Of a DNA stretch of 60,602 bases, positions 1 to 8,606 are shown one piece after another. Origin of the DNA: Bordetella sp. (lineage in GTDB: Bacteria; Pseudomonadota; Alphaproteobacteria; Caulobacterales; Caulobacteraceae); NCBI GenBank assembly GCA_017308115.1, contig JAFKFS010000019.1, forward strand, positions 1 to 60,602. The letters are read 5' to 3'. The position numbers were made by a program, and so were the translations under genes. Positions within the stretch are counted from its first letter, which is position 1. Each line of letters starts with the position of its first letter. The notes under the pieces are model-generated. The model made no database searches. It saw only the letters and a program-made list of their open reading frames with translations, and was not told the origin of the DNA.

Positions 1-1
1 G

Positions 2-1009
2 TGGCGGCTGGAGATGCTGACGCGCGGCGCCGACGCGCCCGACACCCCGGTCAGGCTTACCGCCCCCGAAGGCGTGGCCGACTGGACCGAAGCTCTCGAC
101 GCCCCGCCGCCCGGCCCGGCCCGGCTGGCCCCGCGCCCCGCGCCCGCGCCCCCGGTCGAGCGCCGCCCGCGCAGCCTCTATGTCACCGGGGTCGAGCGCT
201 GGGTCCGCGACCCTTACGCCCTCTACGCCCGCCGCATCCTCAACCTCGAACCGATGGAGCGCCCCGGCGCCTCGGCCGAGGCCCTGGCGCGCGGCAACGC
301 CGTACACAAGGCCATCGAGCGCCTGACCGAGGACTGGCCTGAGCTGCTGCCCGACGATCTCGACGCGGTGATCGAGCGCCTGCTGCTCGAGGAGCTGGGC
401 GCCCACGGCTTCGAGGACGCCGCCATGGCCCGCGAGGCGCCGCTGGCCCGGAACGCCGCCCGCTGGCTGGCCGGGTTCGAGACCGAGCGTCGCGCGCGCG
501 GCGTCCAACTGCTGATAGAGCAGCAGGGTGCCCTGACCTTCGACGCGCCGGGCGGCCCCTTCACCGTCAAGGCCTACGCCGACCGCATCGAGGTCGGCGC
601 CCTGTCGGCCGCCGTCATGGACTTCAAGACCGGCCAGGTCCCGACCGCCAAACAGATCAAGGCCGGCTTCGCGCCCCAGCTGACCCTGACCGGCGCCATT
701 CTGGCGGCGGGCGGCTTCAAGGAGACGAACGGCCCCGTCCCGCCGGAAGAACTGACCTACGTCCGCATCGTCGGCCGCAAGAAGGCGGGCGAGGTCGCCG
801 TGCGGGCGGCGGGGCCGGAGGCGCAGGCCCTGTCCGACGCCGCGCTGGAGGGGCTGGTCGCCCGCGTCGCCCGCTTCGACGATGAAGCCACGCCCTACCT
901 CTCGTGGGCGGCGCCTCATCTGATGGGCAGCTACAGCCCCTACAACCTGCTGGCCCGCGTCTGGGAATGGCACGTCATCGGCGGCGGCGAAGAAGGGGAG
1001 GCGGAATGA
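2..1009 (+). CDS. addB: AddB C-terminal part (double-strand break repair helicase-nuclease subunit), 5' truncated by window edge
   Basis: The reading frame is open from the first bases of the window, so this is the C-terminal third of a longer protein. AddB pairs with AddA to resect double-strand ends for RecA-dependent repair in the cytoplasm. The visible part holds the RecB-type PD-(D/E)XK nuclease domain: an Asp in the segment AYADRIEV followed by VMDFKTGQ, the D-x-K pair of the active site, then an amphipathic helix with Gln (PQLTLTG). The stop codon TGA overlaps the ATG of addA (ATGA at 1006-1009), so the two subunits are translationally coupled. I did not see the Fe-S cysteines of the Bacillus type. 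Family assignment is strong because of the neighbour. Confidence 0.93.
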   Translation, partial: WRLEMLTRGADAPDTPVRLTAPEGVADWTEALDAPPPGPARLAPRPAPAPPVERRPRSLYVTGVERWVRDPYALYARRILNLEPMERPGASAEALARGNAVHKAIERLTEDWPELLPDDLDAVIERLLLEELGAHGFEDAAMAREAPLARNAARWLAGFETERRARGVQLLIEQQGALTFDAPGGPFTVKAYADRIEVGALSAAVMDFKTGQVPTAKQIKAGFAPQLTLTGAILAAGGFKETNGPVPPEELTYVRIVGRKKAGEVAVRAAGPEAQALSDAALEGLVARVARFDDEATPYLSWAAPHLMGSYSPYNLLARVWEWHVIGGGEEGEAE

Positions 1010-4000
1010 CCCTCCACGTCCGCGACGGCCTCAACCCCCAGACCCGCGCCGCCGACCCGGCCCGCTCGGTCTTCGTCACCGCCAACGCCGGGTCGGGCAA
1101 GACCACCACCCTGGTCAGCCGGGTGGCGCGCCTGCTGCTGGGCGGAGCCGCGCCCTCGGCCATCCTGTGCGTGACCTACACCAAGGCCGCCGCCGCCGAG
1201 ATGCAGGCCCGCCTTTTCGAGACGCTCGGCAAATGGGCCGTCATGGACGACGGCGAACTGTCGGCCGAACTGGCCAGGCTGGACGACAGCGATGCCGCCG
1301 CCCTCAATCCCGCCCGCCTGTCCGAGGCGCGCCGCCTGTTCGCCCGCGCGCTGGAGACGCCCGGCGGGCTGAAGATCCAGACCATTCACGCCTTCTGCGA
1401 AAAGCTGCTGCGCCGCTTCCCCATCGAGGCGGGCGTGTCGCCGCGCTTCACCGTGCTGGAGAACGAAGCAGCGATCGCCCTGTCCCACGCCGCGCGCGAG
1501 GACCTGGCCCGCGCCGCCCTCGCCGACGCCGAGGGGCCGGTCGGCGAGGCCTACAGCCATTTCGCGGTCGAGCTGGACTGGGGCCGGTTCCAGGAGCTGC
1601 TGGCCCTGATCGAGGGCAAACGCGCCGAACTGACCGACTATGTCGCCCGCGTCGCCGACGGCCGCGCGCCCGGCCCCTACGTTCTGACCGGCGCCGATCC
1701 GCAAAAGACGCCCGAGGACATCGAGGCCGACTTCCTGCGCTGGCTGGACCGAAGCGAGGTCCGCCGCATGGCCGAGCTGATGGCGACCGGCTCCAAGACC
1801 GACAAGGATCGGGCCGCCGAGCTGATCCACGCCCTCGACCACGACTGGAGCTTCCACGGCCTGGGCGTCGTCTTCCTGACCGGCTCGGGATCGCCACGCA
1901 AGTCGATGGCGACCAAGCAGGCGCCGCCCGACGCCGCGGGCTGGCTGGCCGATCTTCAGGACAAGTTCCTGGCCGCTCGCGACCAGCTGCGCGCCGCTAA
2001 GGTCGCCGACGACACCATCAGGCTGCTGACCCTCGCCAACGCCCACGCCGCCCTCTACGAGGCGGCCAAGGCGGCGCACGGCGCGCTCGACTTCTCGGAC
2101 CTGGTGGCGCGCACGGTCGAACTGCTGACCATCCGCTCAACCGCCGCCTGGGTGCTGTACAAGCTGGACGGCGGCGTCGATCACGTCCTGATCGACGAGG
2201 CTCAGGACACCGCCCCCGAACAGTGGGCCATCATGCGCGCGCTGACCGGCGAGTTCTTCACCGTCGAGGGGACGGACCGCACCGTCTTCGCCGTCGGCGA
2301 CGAGAAGCAGTCGATCTACTCCTTCCAGGGCGCCCGGCCCGAACGGCTGAGGCAGGAAGCGCAGGTCTACGACGGCCTGATCACCGGCGCAGGCGGCGCC
2401 TTCGAGGGCGTGCCGCTGGAGACCTCCTACCGCTCGACCGAGGCGGTGCTGACCTTCGTGGACGCAGTCTTCGCCACGCCCGAACGCGCCCGCGCTTTGG
2501 TCGGAGAGACGGGCGAGATTCCCCACCACGTCGCCGCCCGTAAAGGCCAGCCGGGCGCGGTCGAACTGTGGCCCCTGTTCGTAGACGAGGCCCCGCCCGA
2601 GCGCGACGCCTGGACCGATCCCGTCGATCAGGAAGGAACCGCCAGCGCGCGCAAGCGCATGGCCCAGACCCTGGCGCTCGAGATCAGGCGCCAGGTCGAA
2701 ACCGGCGCCGTCGTCTTCGCCAAGGACGGCGCCGCGCGCCCCTGCGGCTACGGCGACTTCCTGATCCTGGTCCGCCGCCGGGACGCGACGTTCGAGGAGA
2801 TCATCCGCGCCCTGAAGGCGGCGGGCGCGCCGGTGGCGGGCGCCGACCGGTTGAAGCTGTCGCAGCACATCGTCTTCGATGACCTGAAGGCCCTGGCCCG
2901 CTTCGCCCTCTTCCCCGGCGACGACTTGACGCTGGCCGAGGTGCTGCGCGGCCCCTTCTGCGACGTGGACGAGGACAGCCTGCTCGATCTGGCGGGCCGC
3001 GAGAAGCGCGACGGGCTGTGGCGCGAACTGAAGCGCCGGGCGGACGAGCGGCCCGAGTGGGGCCGGGCGCTGGATCTGCTGCGCGCGGCGCGCGACGCCC
3101 GCGACCTCGACCCCTTCGGCTTCTTCTCCCGCCTGCTCAACTGGGTGGACGCGACCGGCCAGTCAGGCCGCTCCCGCATCCTGACCCGTCTGGGCCGCGA
3201 GGCCGAGGAAGCCGTCGACGAGACCCTCAATCAGGTGCTGGCCGCCGAGGGGCGCGGCGGGACCGATCTGGAGACCTGTCTCGCCCTGCTGGAAGCCGCC
3301 GACGTCGAGGTGAAGCGCGAACTGGAAGGCCCGCGCGGCGAGGTCCGCGTCATGACCGTCCACGGCGCCAAGGGGCTGGAGGCGCCGATCGTCATCCTGC
3401 CCGACACGACGATGAAGGCGAAGGCGCAGGGGCCCTCGTTGATGCCAGTCGCCACCGAAAGCGGCGAAGCCTGGCTGATGTGCCCCGGCTCGTCGAAGGA
3501 GGACTGCCCCGCCTCGGCCGACGCCCGCGCGGCGCGCGAGGCGCGGGTCGGCGACGAATCCCTGCGCCTGCTCTACGTCGCCCTGACCCGCGCGCGGGAC
3601 CGGGTGATCGTCATGGGGCGCGGCTCCAAACGCGCGCCCGAGGCCGGGGACTGGTGGTCTGTGATTGCCGAGACCTTCGACCGGCTGGGCGACCGGGTGC
3701 GCGAACTGGACGGCGGCGTTCGCCGTTACGGCGCCGATCCCGACAGCCTGCCCGCCGCCGTCGCCACGGTTGAAGCCCGCCCTGAGGCCCCCGACTGGGC
3801 GCGGACCAACCCGCCGCGCGACGCCGCCGCCCGCTTCGCCTCGCCTTCGCAGATGCAGGAGCAGAAGCGCATCCCCGCCCCGTCGCCGCTGGCGCGCGGC
3901 GAAGGCCCCGGCGCGGGTCTGGGCCGCTTCCGGCGCGGCGACCTGATCCACCGCCTGCTGGAGCGCCTGCCCGACCTGCCGTCGCCCGACCGTCCCGACG

Positions 4001-4434
4001 CCGCGCGCCGGATGCTGGCCCGCGAGCGCGACCTGACCGAGGACCAGCGCGCCGAGATGATCGCCGCCGCCTTCGGGGTGCTGGACGACGCCCGCTTCGC
4101 TCCCGTCTTCGGCCCCGGCAGCCGCGCCGAGGTCGCCCTGACCGGGACCGCGCCCGACCTGCCGTCCGGCGTGTCGATCTCGGGCCGCATCGACCGGCTG
4201 GTGGTCACCCCCGAGCGGGTGCTGGTGGTCGATTTCAAGTCCAACCGCCCGGCACCCGACCACGTCGAGGACGCCGATCCGGCCTATGTGCTGCAGATGG
4301 CCATCTACGCCGCCGTCCTGCGCCGCCTCTATCCAGACCGCGCGGTCGAGGCGGCCCTGGTCTGGACCGACGGGCCGAAGCTGATGGCGGTCCCGCAGGC
4401 GCTGATGGACGCCGCCCTCGAAAATGCGCGTTGA
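1006..4434 (+). CDS. addA: AddA double-strand break repair helicase-nuclease
   Basis: A UvrD/RecB-type superfamily 1 helicase of 1142 residues, the partner of AddB. The N-terminus has the Walker A ANAGSGKTTTL, followed by VTYTKAAAAEM (motif Ia), VLIDEAQDTAPEQW (Walker B), VGDEKQSIYSFQGA, and later VMTVHGAKGLEAP and LLYVALTRARDR, the classic helicase motifs V and VI. The C-terminus carries a second nuclease domain with VVDFKSNRPAP, the D-x-K motif. An in-frame start exists upstream at 904, but the ATG at 1006 overlaps the addB stop and begins where family members begin, so I prefer it. The gene is followed by a 120-bp gap before trxA. Confidence 0.95.
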   Translation: MTLHVRDGLNPQTRAADPARSVFVTANAGSGKTTTLVSRVARLLLGGAAPSAILCVTYTKAAAAEMQARLFETLGKWAVMDDGELSAELARLDDSDAAALNPARLSEARRLFARALETPGGLKIQTIHAFCEKLLRRFPIEAGVSPRFTVLENEAAIALSHAAREDLARAALADAEGPVGEAYSHFAVELDWGRFQELLALIEGKRAELTDYVARVADGRAPGPYVLTGADPQKTPEDIEADFLRWLDRSEVRRMAELMATGSKTDKDRAAELIHALDHDWSFHGLGVVFLTGSGSPRKSMATKQAPPDAAGWLADLQDKFLAARDQLRAAKVADDTIRLLTLANAHAALYEAAKAAHGALDFSDLVARTVELLTIRSTAAWVLYKLDGGVDHVLIDEAQDTAPEQWAIMRALTGEFFTVEGTDRTVFAVGDEKQSIYSFQGARPERLRQEAQVYDGLITGAGGAFEGVPLETSYRSTEAVLTFVDAVFATPERARALVGETGEIPHHVAARKGQPGAVELWPLFVDEAPPERDAWTDPVDQEGTASARKRMAQTLALEIRRQVETGAVVFAKDGAARPCGYGDFLILVRRRDATFEEIIRALKAAGAPVAGADRLKLSQHIVFDDLKALARFALFPGDDLTLAEVLRGPFCDVDEDSLLDLAGREKRDGLWRELKRRADERPEWGRALDLLRAARDARDLDPFGFFSRLLNWVDATGQSGRSRILTRLGREAEEAVDETLNQVLAAEGRGGTDLETCLALLEAADVEVKRELEGPRGEVRVMTVHGAKGLEAPIVILPDTTMKAKAQGPSLMPVATESGEAWLMCPGSSKEDCPASADARAAREARVGDESLRLLYVALTRARDRVIVMGRGSKRAPEAGDWWSVIAETFDRLGDRVRELDGGVRRYGADPDSLPAAVATVEARPEAPDWARTNPPRDAAARFASPSQMQEQKRIPAPSPLARGEGPGAGLGRFRRGDLIHRLLERLPDLPSPDRPDAARRMLARERDLTEDQRAEMIAAAFGVLDDARFAPVFGPGSRAEVALTGTAPDLPSGVSISGRIDRLVVTPERVLVVDFKSNRPAPDHVEDADPAYVLQMAIYAAVLRRLYPDRAVEAALVWTDGPKLMAVPQALMDAALENAR

Positions 4435-4554
4435 TTTGTCGGGGATTCGCACCCACATCTGTGCCTGAACGTCGGACCGTCCGGCGCGAAACAATCCGCG
4501 CTCAAGCAGCGAGCCGCCGCGCGGCGAGCGATAGCGCTCTTAAGGAGATCATTC

Positions 4555-4887
4555 ATGGCGACTGTGAAAGTCACCGACGACAGCTTCGACGCCGACGTTC
4601 TGAAGTCTTCGACCCCCGTCCTGGTGGATTTCTGGGCCGAGTGGTGCGGCCCCTGCAAGCAGATCGGCCCGGCGCTGGAGCAGATCGCCGACGAACTGGC
4701 CGGCAAGGTCACGGTGGCCAAGGTCAACATCGACGACAGCCCCATGGTCCCGTCGAAAATGGGCGTGAAAGGCATTCCGACCCTGATGCTGTTCAAGGAC
4801 GGCCAGATGACCTCGATGAAGGTCGGCGCCATGCCCAAGGGCAAGATCGTCGAATGGCTGGCCGAAGCCGGCGTGAAGGCGGACTGA
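4555..4887 (+). CDS. trxA: Thioredoxin
   Basis: A 110-residue cytoplasmic thioredoxin that reduces protein disulfides. The redox motif WCGPCK is at residues 31-36 with the preceding VLVDFWAEW strand, and the cis-proline loop is KGIPTLMLF. Length is normal for TrxA. A good ribosome site AAGGAG (4542-4547) sits seven bases before the ATG. It follows addA in the same direction and converges with folC, with a bidirectional terminator hairpin between them. Confidence 0.97.
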   Translation: MATVKVTDDSFDADVLKSSTPVLVDFWAEWCGPCKQIGPALEQIADELAGKVTVAKVNIDDSPMVPSKMGVKGIPTLMLFKDGQMTSMKVGAMPKGKIVEWLAEAGVKAD

Positions 4888-4891
4888 AAAT

Positions 4892-5043
4892 CCCTCCCCT
4901 TCATGGGGAGGGCGGCTGAGCTCGCAGGGCGAAGTCGGGTGGGGGCGGCGTTTCGAAAGAGGCGCCGCCTCTTTCTTTGTTCGCTTTGCCCAAGCCCTCC
5001 CCACCCGGTCGCTTCGCGACCACCCTCCCCATGAAGGGGAGGG
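4892..5043. repeat. Inverted pair of intergenic palindromic repeats
   Basis: Two copies of a 21-bp palindromic core, CCCTCCCC TTCAT GGGGAGGG at 4892-4912 and its inverted form at 5023-5043, face each other across the convergent trxA-folC gap. GC-rich tails (GTCGGGTGGGGG and its complement) sit inside each copy. Elements of this type are common between genes in Caulobacterales; a similar one occurs near 12457. The role is not known from the sequence. Confidence 0.7.
4955..4980. terminator. Bidirectional intrinsic terminator between trxA and folC
   Basis: GAAAGAGG / CCTCTTTC form an 8-bp stem (4955-4962 and 4968-4975) with a CGCCG loop, with T-rich sequence after it on the plus strand. It lies between two convergent genes. 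Confidence 0.6.
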
Positions 5044-5060
5044 AGAGGCGGCGCGTTTGC

Positions 5061-6347
5061 TTATACGGGCCAGGTCTCGCGGCTGGCGCCCAGCACCTCG
5101 CCCGCCAGGTACAGCGAGCCGCAGATGACCACCCGTCCGGCGCCCAGGGCCAGGGCGCGGTCCAGCGCGGCGTCCACCGATCCCGCCGCCATGGCGCCGA
5201 AGCCGCGTCCCTGCGCGACGGCGGCCAGGGCCTCCGGCTCGGCGGCCGTCCCCTCGAAGCCGACGGTGAAGACCTGGGCGTCGATACCCTTCAGCGCCTC
5301 GAAGAAGCCGCCGGCGTCCTTGTTGGCCAGCATGCCGACGATCAGGGCCGTGGGGCGCGGGGCGCGGGCCTGGCGGTCGGACAGGGCGCGGGCCAGGGCG
5401 CGGGCGGCGTGGGGGTTGTGCCCGCCGTCCAGCCACAGCTCGGCGTCGGCCTTCTGGGCCTTGTCCGCATAGGGGCCAGCCGTCAGCCGCTGCATCCGTG
5501 CGGGCCAGCGCACGGCCTTCAGCCCCGCGGCGACGGCGGCTTCGGGCAGGTCCAGCTCCAGGGCGGCGGCGATGGCGACGCCGGCATTGTCGAACTGGTG
5601 CGCGCCGGACAGGGCGGGCGCGGGCAGGTCGAGGAAGCGCTCCTGATCCTGATAGACCAGACCCCCGCGCTCGGCCCAGGCGTCGAAGTCCACGCCCATC
5701 ACGGTCAGGGGCGAGCCGACCTCGGCCGCGCGGCGTTCGATCACGGCCATGACGGCCTCGGACTGGCGCGCCACGACGCCGCGCGCGCCCGCTTTCAATA
5801 TGCCCGCCTTCTCGCCCGCCACGCCCTCGAGGGTCGTGCCCAGGAACTCGGCGTGGTCCAGATCGACCGGGGTGATGACGCTGAGCAGAGGCCGGGCGAT
5901 GACGTTGGTGGCGTCCAGAGATCCGCCCAGGCCCACCTCGACGATGGCCAGGTCGGCGGGCGTCTCGCTCATGGCCAGGAAGCCCGCCGCCGTGGTGCTT
6001 TCGAACACTGTCGCCTGGCCGCCGGTTTCCGTCATCGCCGCCTCGACCCGGTCGAGAATGGCGTTCAGGGCCTCGTCCTCGATCAGCTTTCCAGCCAACC
6101 GGATGCGCTCGTTGAAGCGGACCAGATGCGGCGAGGTGTAGGCGTGGACTCGCAGGCCCGCCGCCTCGGCGATGGCGCGGATCAGGGCGACCGTCGAACC
6201 CTTGCCGTTGGTGCCCGCGACATGGACCACCGGCGGCAGCTTGTCCTGCGGATTTCCGAGCGCGGCGCACAGGGCCCGCATCCGATCCAGCGACAGGTCG
6301 ATGCGCTGGGGATGCCGGGCGCGCAGGCGTTCCGAGATCGGGTCCAT
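5061..6347 (-). CDS. folC: Bifunctional folylpolyglutamate synthase / dihydrofolate synthase
   Basis: A 428-residue cytoplasmic Mur-ligase-like enzyme that adds glutamate to dihydropteroate and to folates using ATP. The P-loop VAGTNGKGSTVA is at about residues 43-54, followed by the family signature TSPHLVRFNERI. The central domain has GLGGSLDATNV and VDLDHAEFLG; the C-terminal domain has WLDGGHNPHAA. Length matches the family. It starts ten bases after the accD stop, so it is the last gene of the trpFB-x-trpA-accD-folC unit, a common alphaproteobacterial order. Confidence 0.95.
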   Translation of the reverse strand: MDPISERLRARHPQRIDLSLDRMRALCAALGNPQDKLPPVVHVAGTNGKGSTVALIRAIAEAAGLRVHAYTSPHLVRFNERIRLAGKLIEDEALNAILDRVEAAMTETGGQATVFESTTAAGFLAMSETPADLAIVEVGLGGSLDATNVIARPLLSVITPVDLDHAEFLGTTLEGVAGEKAGILKAGARGVVARQSEAVMAVIERRAAEVGSPLTVMGVDFDAWAERGGLVYQDQERFLDLPAPALSGAHQFDNAGVAIAAALELDLPEAAVAAGLKAVRWPARMQRLTAGPYADKAQKADAELWLDGGHNPHAARALARALSDRQARAPRPTALIVGMLANKDAGGFFEALKGIDAQVFTVGFEGTAAEPEALAAVAQGRGFGAMAAGSVDAALDRALALGAGRVVICGSLYLAGEVLGASRETWPV

Positions 6348-6356
6348 CGGGTCGGC

Positions 6357-7253
6357 TTAAGCCGCCTTCTTCTGAGCGGTCCCGCCCATCAGCATGGACA
6401 GGATCCGGCCCAGCGTCGTCGGCAGATCGCCGCGCGCCACCACCTTGTCGACCATGCCCTTGTCCTTGAGGTATTCGGCGCGCTGGAAGCCCGGCGGCAG
6501 TTTCTCGCGGATGGTGGTCTCGATCACGCGCGGACCGGCGAAGCCGATCAGGGCGCCCGGCTCGGCCAGGTGGACGTCGCCCAGCATGGCGTAGGAGGCC
6601 GTCACCCCGCCCGTGGTCGGATCGGTCAGCACCACGACGTAGGGCAGCTTGGCCGCCTTCACTTCCTGGACAGCCAGGGTGGTGCGGGCCATCTGCATCA
6701 AGCTGAGGGCGCCTTCCTGCATCCGCGCCCCGCCGGCGGCGGTGTAGCAGACGAGGGGGACGTTGCGCTTCACCGCCTCGCGCGCGGCGGCGATGAAGGC
6801 CTCGCCCGCCGCCATGCCCAGCGAACCGCCCATGAAGGTGAAGTCCTGCACGATGACCACGGCGGGGGCGCCGCCGATGCGGCCGTAGCCGATGGCCATG
6901 GTGTCCTTGCGGCCCGCCGCCTTGCGCGCCGCCGCCAGGCGGTCGCGATAGGGCTTGCCGTCGGAGAATTTCAGCGGGTCTTCCGGCACGTCCGGCGTGT
7001 CGATGCTCTCGAACAGGCCGTCGTCGAAGGTGGCCTTCAGCCGCGTCGGCGCGTTGATCCGCATGTGACGGCCCGACGGCGTGACCCACAGGGCCGCCTC
7101 CAGGTCCGAGCGGAACAGCATCTCGCCCGTGTCCGGGTCCTTGACCCACAGATTGTCGGGGGTGTCGCGCGGGCTGACGATCTTGCGCACGCCGGGCGCG
7201 AAACGCGACAGCCAGCCGCCGCGTGCCTTGTTCTCGGTGTTCTTATCGACCAT
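6357..7253 (-). CDS. accD: Acetyl-CoA carboxylase carboxyltransferase subunit beta, without zinc-ribbon cysteines
   Basis: The 298-residue beta subunit of the carboxyltransferase that, with AccA, moves the carboxyl group from biotin to acetyl-CoA for fatty acid synthesis. The crotonase-fold core is clear: FMGGSLGM, YTAAGGARMQEG, VLTDPTTGGVTASYAMLGD and ALIGFAGPRVIE. The odd point is the N-terminus: where AccD of E. coli has a four-cysteine zinc ribbon, this protein reads LWVKDPDTGEML ... LWVTPSGRHMRI with no cysteine at all. The only Cys in the whole protein is in PLVCYTA. Placed between trpA and folC with 10-12 bp gaps. Confidence 0.95.
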   Translation of the reverse strand: MVDKNTENKARGGWLSRFAPGVRKIVSPRDTPDNLWVKDPDTGEMLFRSDLEAALWVTPSGRHMRINAPTRLKATFDDGLFESIDTPDVPEDPLKFSDGKPYRDRLAAARKAAGRKDTMAIGYGRIGGAPAVVIVQDFTFMGGSLGMAAGEAFIAAAREAVKRNVPLVCYTAAGGARMQEGALSLMQMARTTLAVQEVKAAKLPYVVVLTDPTTGGVTASYAMLGDVHLAEPGALIGFAGPRVIETTIREKLPPGFQRAEYLKDKGMVDKVVARGDLPTTLGRILSMLMGGTAQKKAA

Positions 7254-7264
7254 GGGCGGGGCCT

Positions 7265-8107
7265 TTAAACGGTTTCCGTCACGGAAGCACTAGCGCGGGC
7301 GCCATGAACCGCGTCAGCCAGAGCCTTCACCCTGGCCAGAACGCGCGGCGCGGCGGGTTCGTTCGCCTCGAGAGCGGCGGCGACCTCGTCGACGAAGACC
7401 GAGCCGGCCACCACGGCGTCGGCGACGCGGGCGATCTCGGCGGCGCGCTCGGGCGTGCGGACGCCGAAGCCGACGGCGACGGGCAGGCCGGCCGCCCGAC
7501 GCACGCGCTCGACGGCGGGCGCCACCTCGGCGGCCACGGCCTCCTTCACCCCGGTCACCCCGGCGACCGAGACATAGTAGACGAAGCCCGACGTCCCCTC
7601 GGCGATGACCTTCAGCCGGTCGTCGTCGGACGTCGGCGTGGCCAGGCGGATCAGGGAGACCTCAGCCGCGTCCAGGGCGGCGGCCAGCGGCCCGGCCTCT
7701 TCCGGCGGACAATCGACGACGATGAGGCCGTCCACCCCGGCCTTCGCCGCATCGCGGGCGAAGGCTTCATAGCCGTAGGATTCCACCGGATTCAGATAGC
7801 CCATCAGGATCAGCGGCGTGTCCTGGTCCGCCTTGCGGAAGTCGGCCACGAGGTCGAGCGTGCCGCGCAGGGTCATCCCCGCCTTCAGCCCGCGCAGGGC
7901 GGCGCGCTGGATCGGCGGCCCCTCGGCCATCGGGTCCGAAAAGGCCAAGCCCAGTTCGATCAGGTCGGCCCCGGCGGCGGGCAGGCCCTTGAGAATCTCC
8001 AGCGCCTCGTCCCGGCTGGGGTCGCCGGTCATGACATAGGGGACGAAGCCGGCCCGGTTCTCGGCCTTGAGCCGGGCGAAGCGGGCGTCGATGCGGGCGG
8101 TCGTCAC
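7265..8107 (-). CDS. trpA: Tryptophan synthase alpha chain
   Basis: A 280-residue TIM-barrel subunit that cleaves indole-3-glycerol phosphate to indole and passes it to TrpB. The catalytic Glu is E51 in LIELGLAFSDP. The loop that in most TrpA proteins reads L/MADGP, holding the second catalytic residue (Asp60 of Salmonella), reads MAEGPPIQ here, so an Asp is replaced by Glu62. Other family signatures are present (VDGLIVVDCPPEE, GFVYYVSVAGVTG, VGFGVRTPE). The ATG overlaps the stop of the upstream periplasmic gene by four bases. Confidence 0.94.
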   Translation of the reverse strand: MTTARIDARFARLKAENRAGFVPYVMTGDPSRDEALEILKGLPAAGADLIELGLAFSDPMAEGPPIQRAALRGLKAGMTLRGTLDLVADFRKADQDTPLILMGYLNPVESYGYEAFARDAAKAGVDGLIVVDCPPEEAGPLAAALDAAEVSLIRLATPTSDDDRLKVIAEGTSGFVYYVSVAGVTGVKEAVAAEVAPAVERVRRAAGLPVAVGFGVRTPERAAEIARVADAVVAGSVFVDEVAAALEANEPAAPRVLARVKALADAVHGARASASVTETV

Positions 8108-8604
8108 TGGGCCGCTCCTCCCGCCGGCGCCGGATTGGCGGGCGTCGCCGTGCAGACATCGCCCGGAATGACGGCGAAGCCCAGGTAGCCCGGAGCGGCC
8201 GCCTCGGCGGGCTTGGACTCGTCATAGAAGGCGACCATCTGCAGGCCGTCGCAGCCGCCGCCGTCGCGGCGGCGCACGAAGATGACGCGGTTGTCGTCGC
8301 CGTCCGCCGCCAGCCAGTTCAGGGTGGAGAGGTGCGCCGTATAGGCGTCGGCTAGGGCGCCGATCTGATCCAGCTGGGCCGTCACGCAGAAGGCCGGACT
8401 GCGCAGCAGGCCGCCGCAGTCGGCCGCCTCCGTCGCGGGGGGCAGGACCGGCATTCCCGTGGCCGCCGGGCCGGGCGGGACGGCGGGCGCGGTCTGCGTG
8501 GGCGTCTGAGGCGCGGGCGCGGCCGTGTTCTGGGCCCTGTTCTGGGCCATGGTCAGGGTCGGCGAAACAGCCGCCGCGATGGCGGCGATCAGGAGAGTCT
8601 TCAT
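8104..8604 (-). CDS. Small secreted protein of unknown function inside the trp operon
   Basis: A 166-residue protein with a Sec signal peptide (MKTLLIAAIAAAVSPTLTMAQ) and a Pro/Ala/Gln-rich linker, then a small domain with cysteine pairs (ADCGGLLRSPAFC and later GGGCDGLQM, GDVCTA). I do not recognise the family. Two starts are possible: GTG at 8610, which overlaps the trpB stop (GTGA), and ATG at 8604, which has GGAG eight bases upstream and gives a normal signal peptide; I chose the ATG. Its TGA overlaps the trpA ATG. It is therefore translated between trpB and trpA, whose products form one complex, although it is itself exported. Confidence 0.75.
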   Translation of the reverse strand: MKTLLIAAIAAAVSPTLTMAQNRAQNTAAPAPQTPTQTAPAVPPGPAATGMPVLPPATEAADCGGLLRSPAFCVTAQLDQIGALADAYTAHLSTLNWLAADGDDNRVIFVRRRDGGGCDGLQMVAFYDESKPAEAAAPGYLGFAVIPGDVCTATPANPAPAGGAAQ

Positions 8605-8606
8605 CC

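Noticed and set aside
4549-7149. Very long open frame antisense to folC and accD (and similar long frames throughout)
   Set aside because: Typical shadow frames of GC-rich codon usage; composition is Arg/Gly/Pro-rich with no family motif, and the opposite strand holds well-conserved genes.
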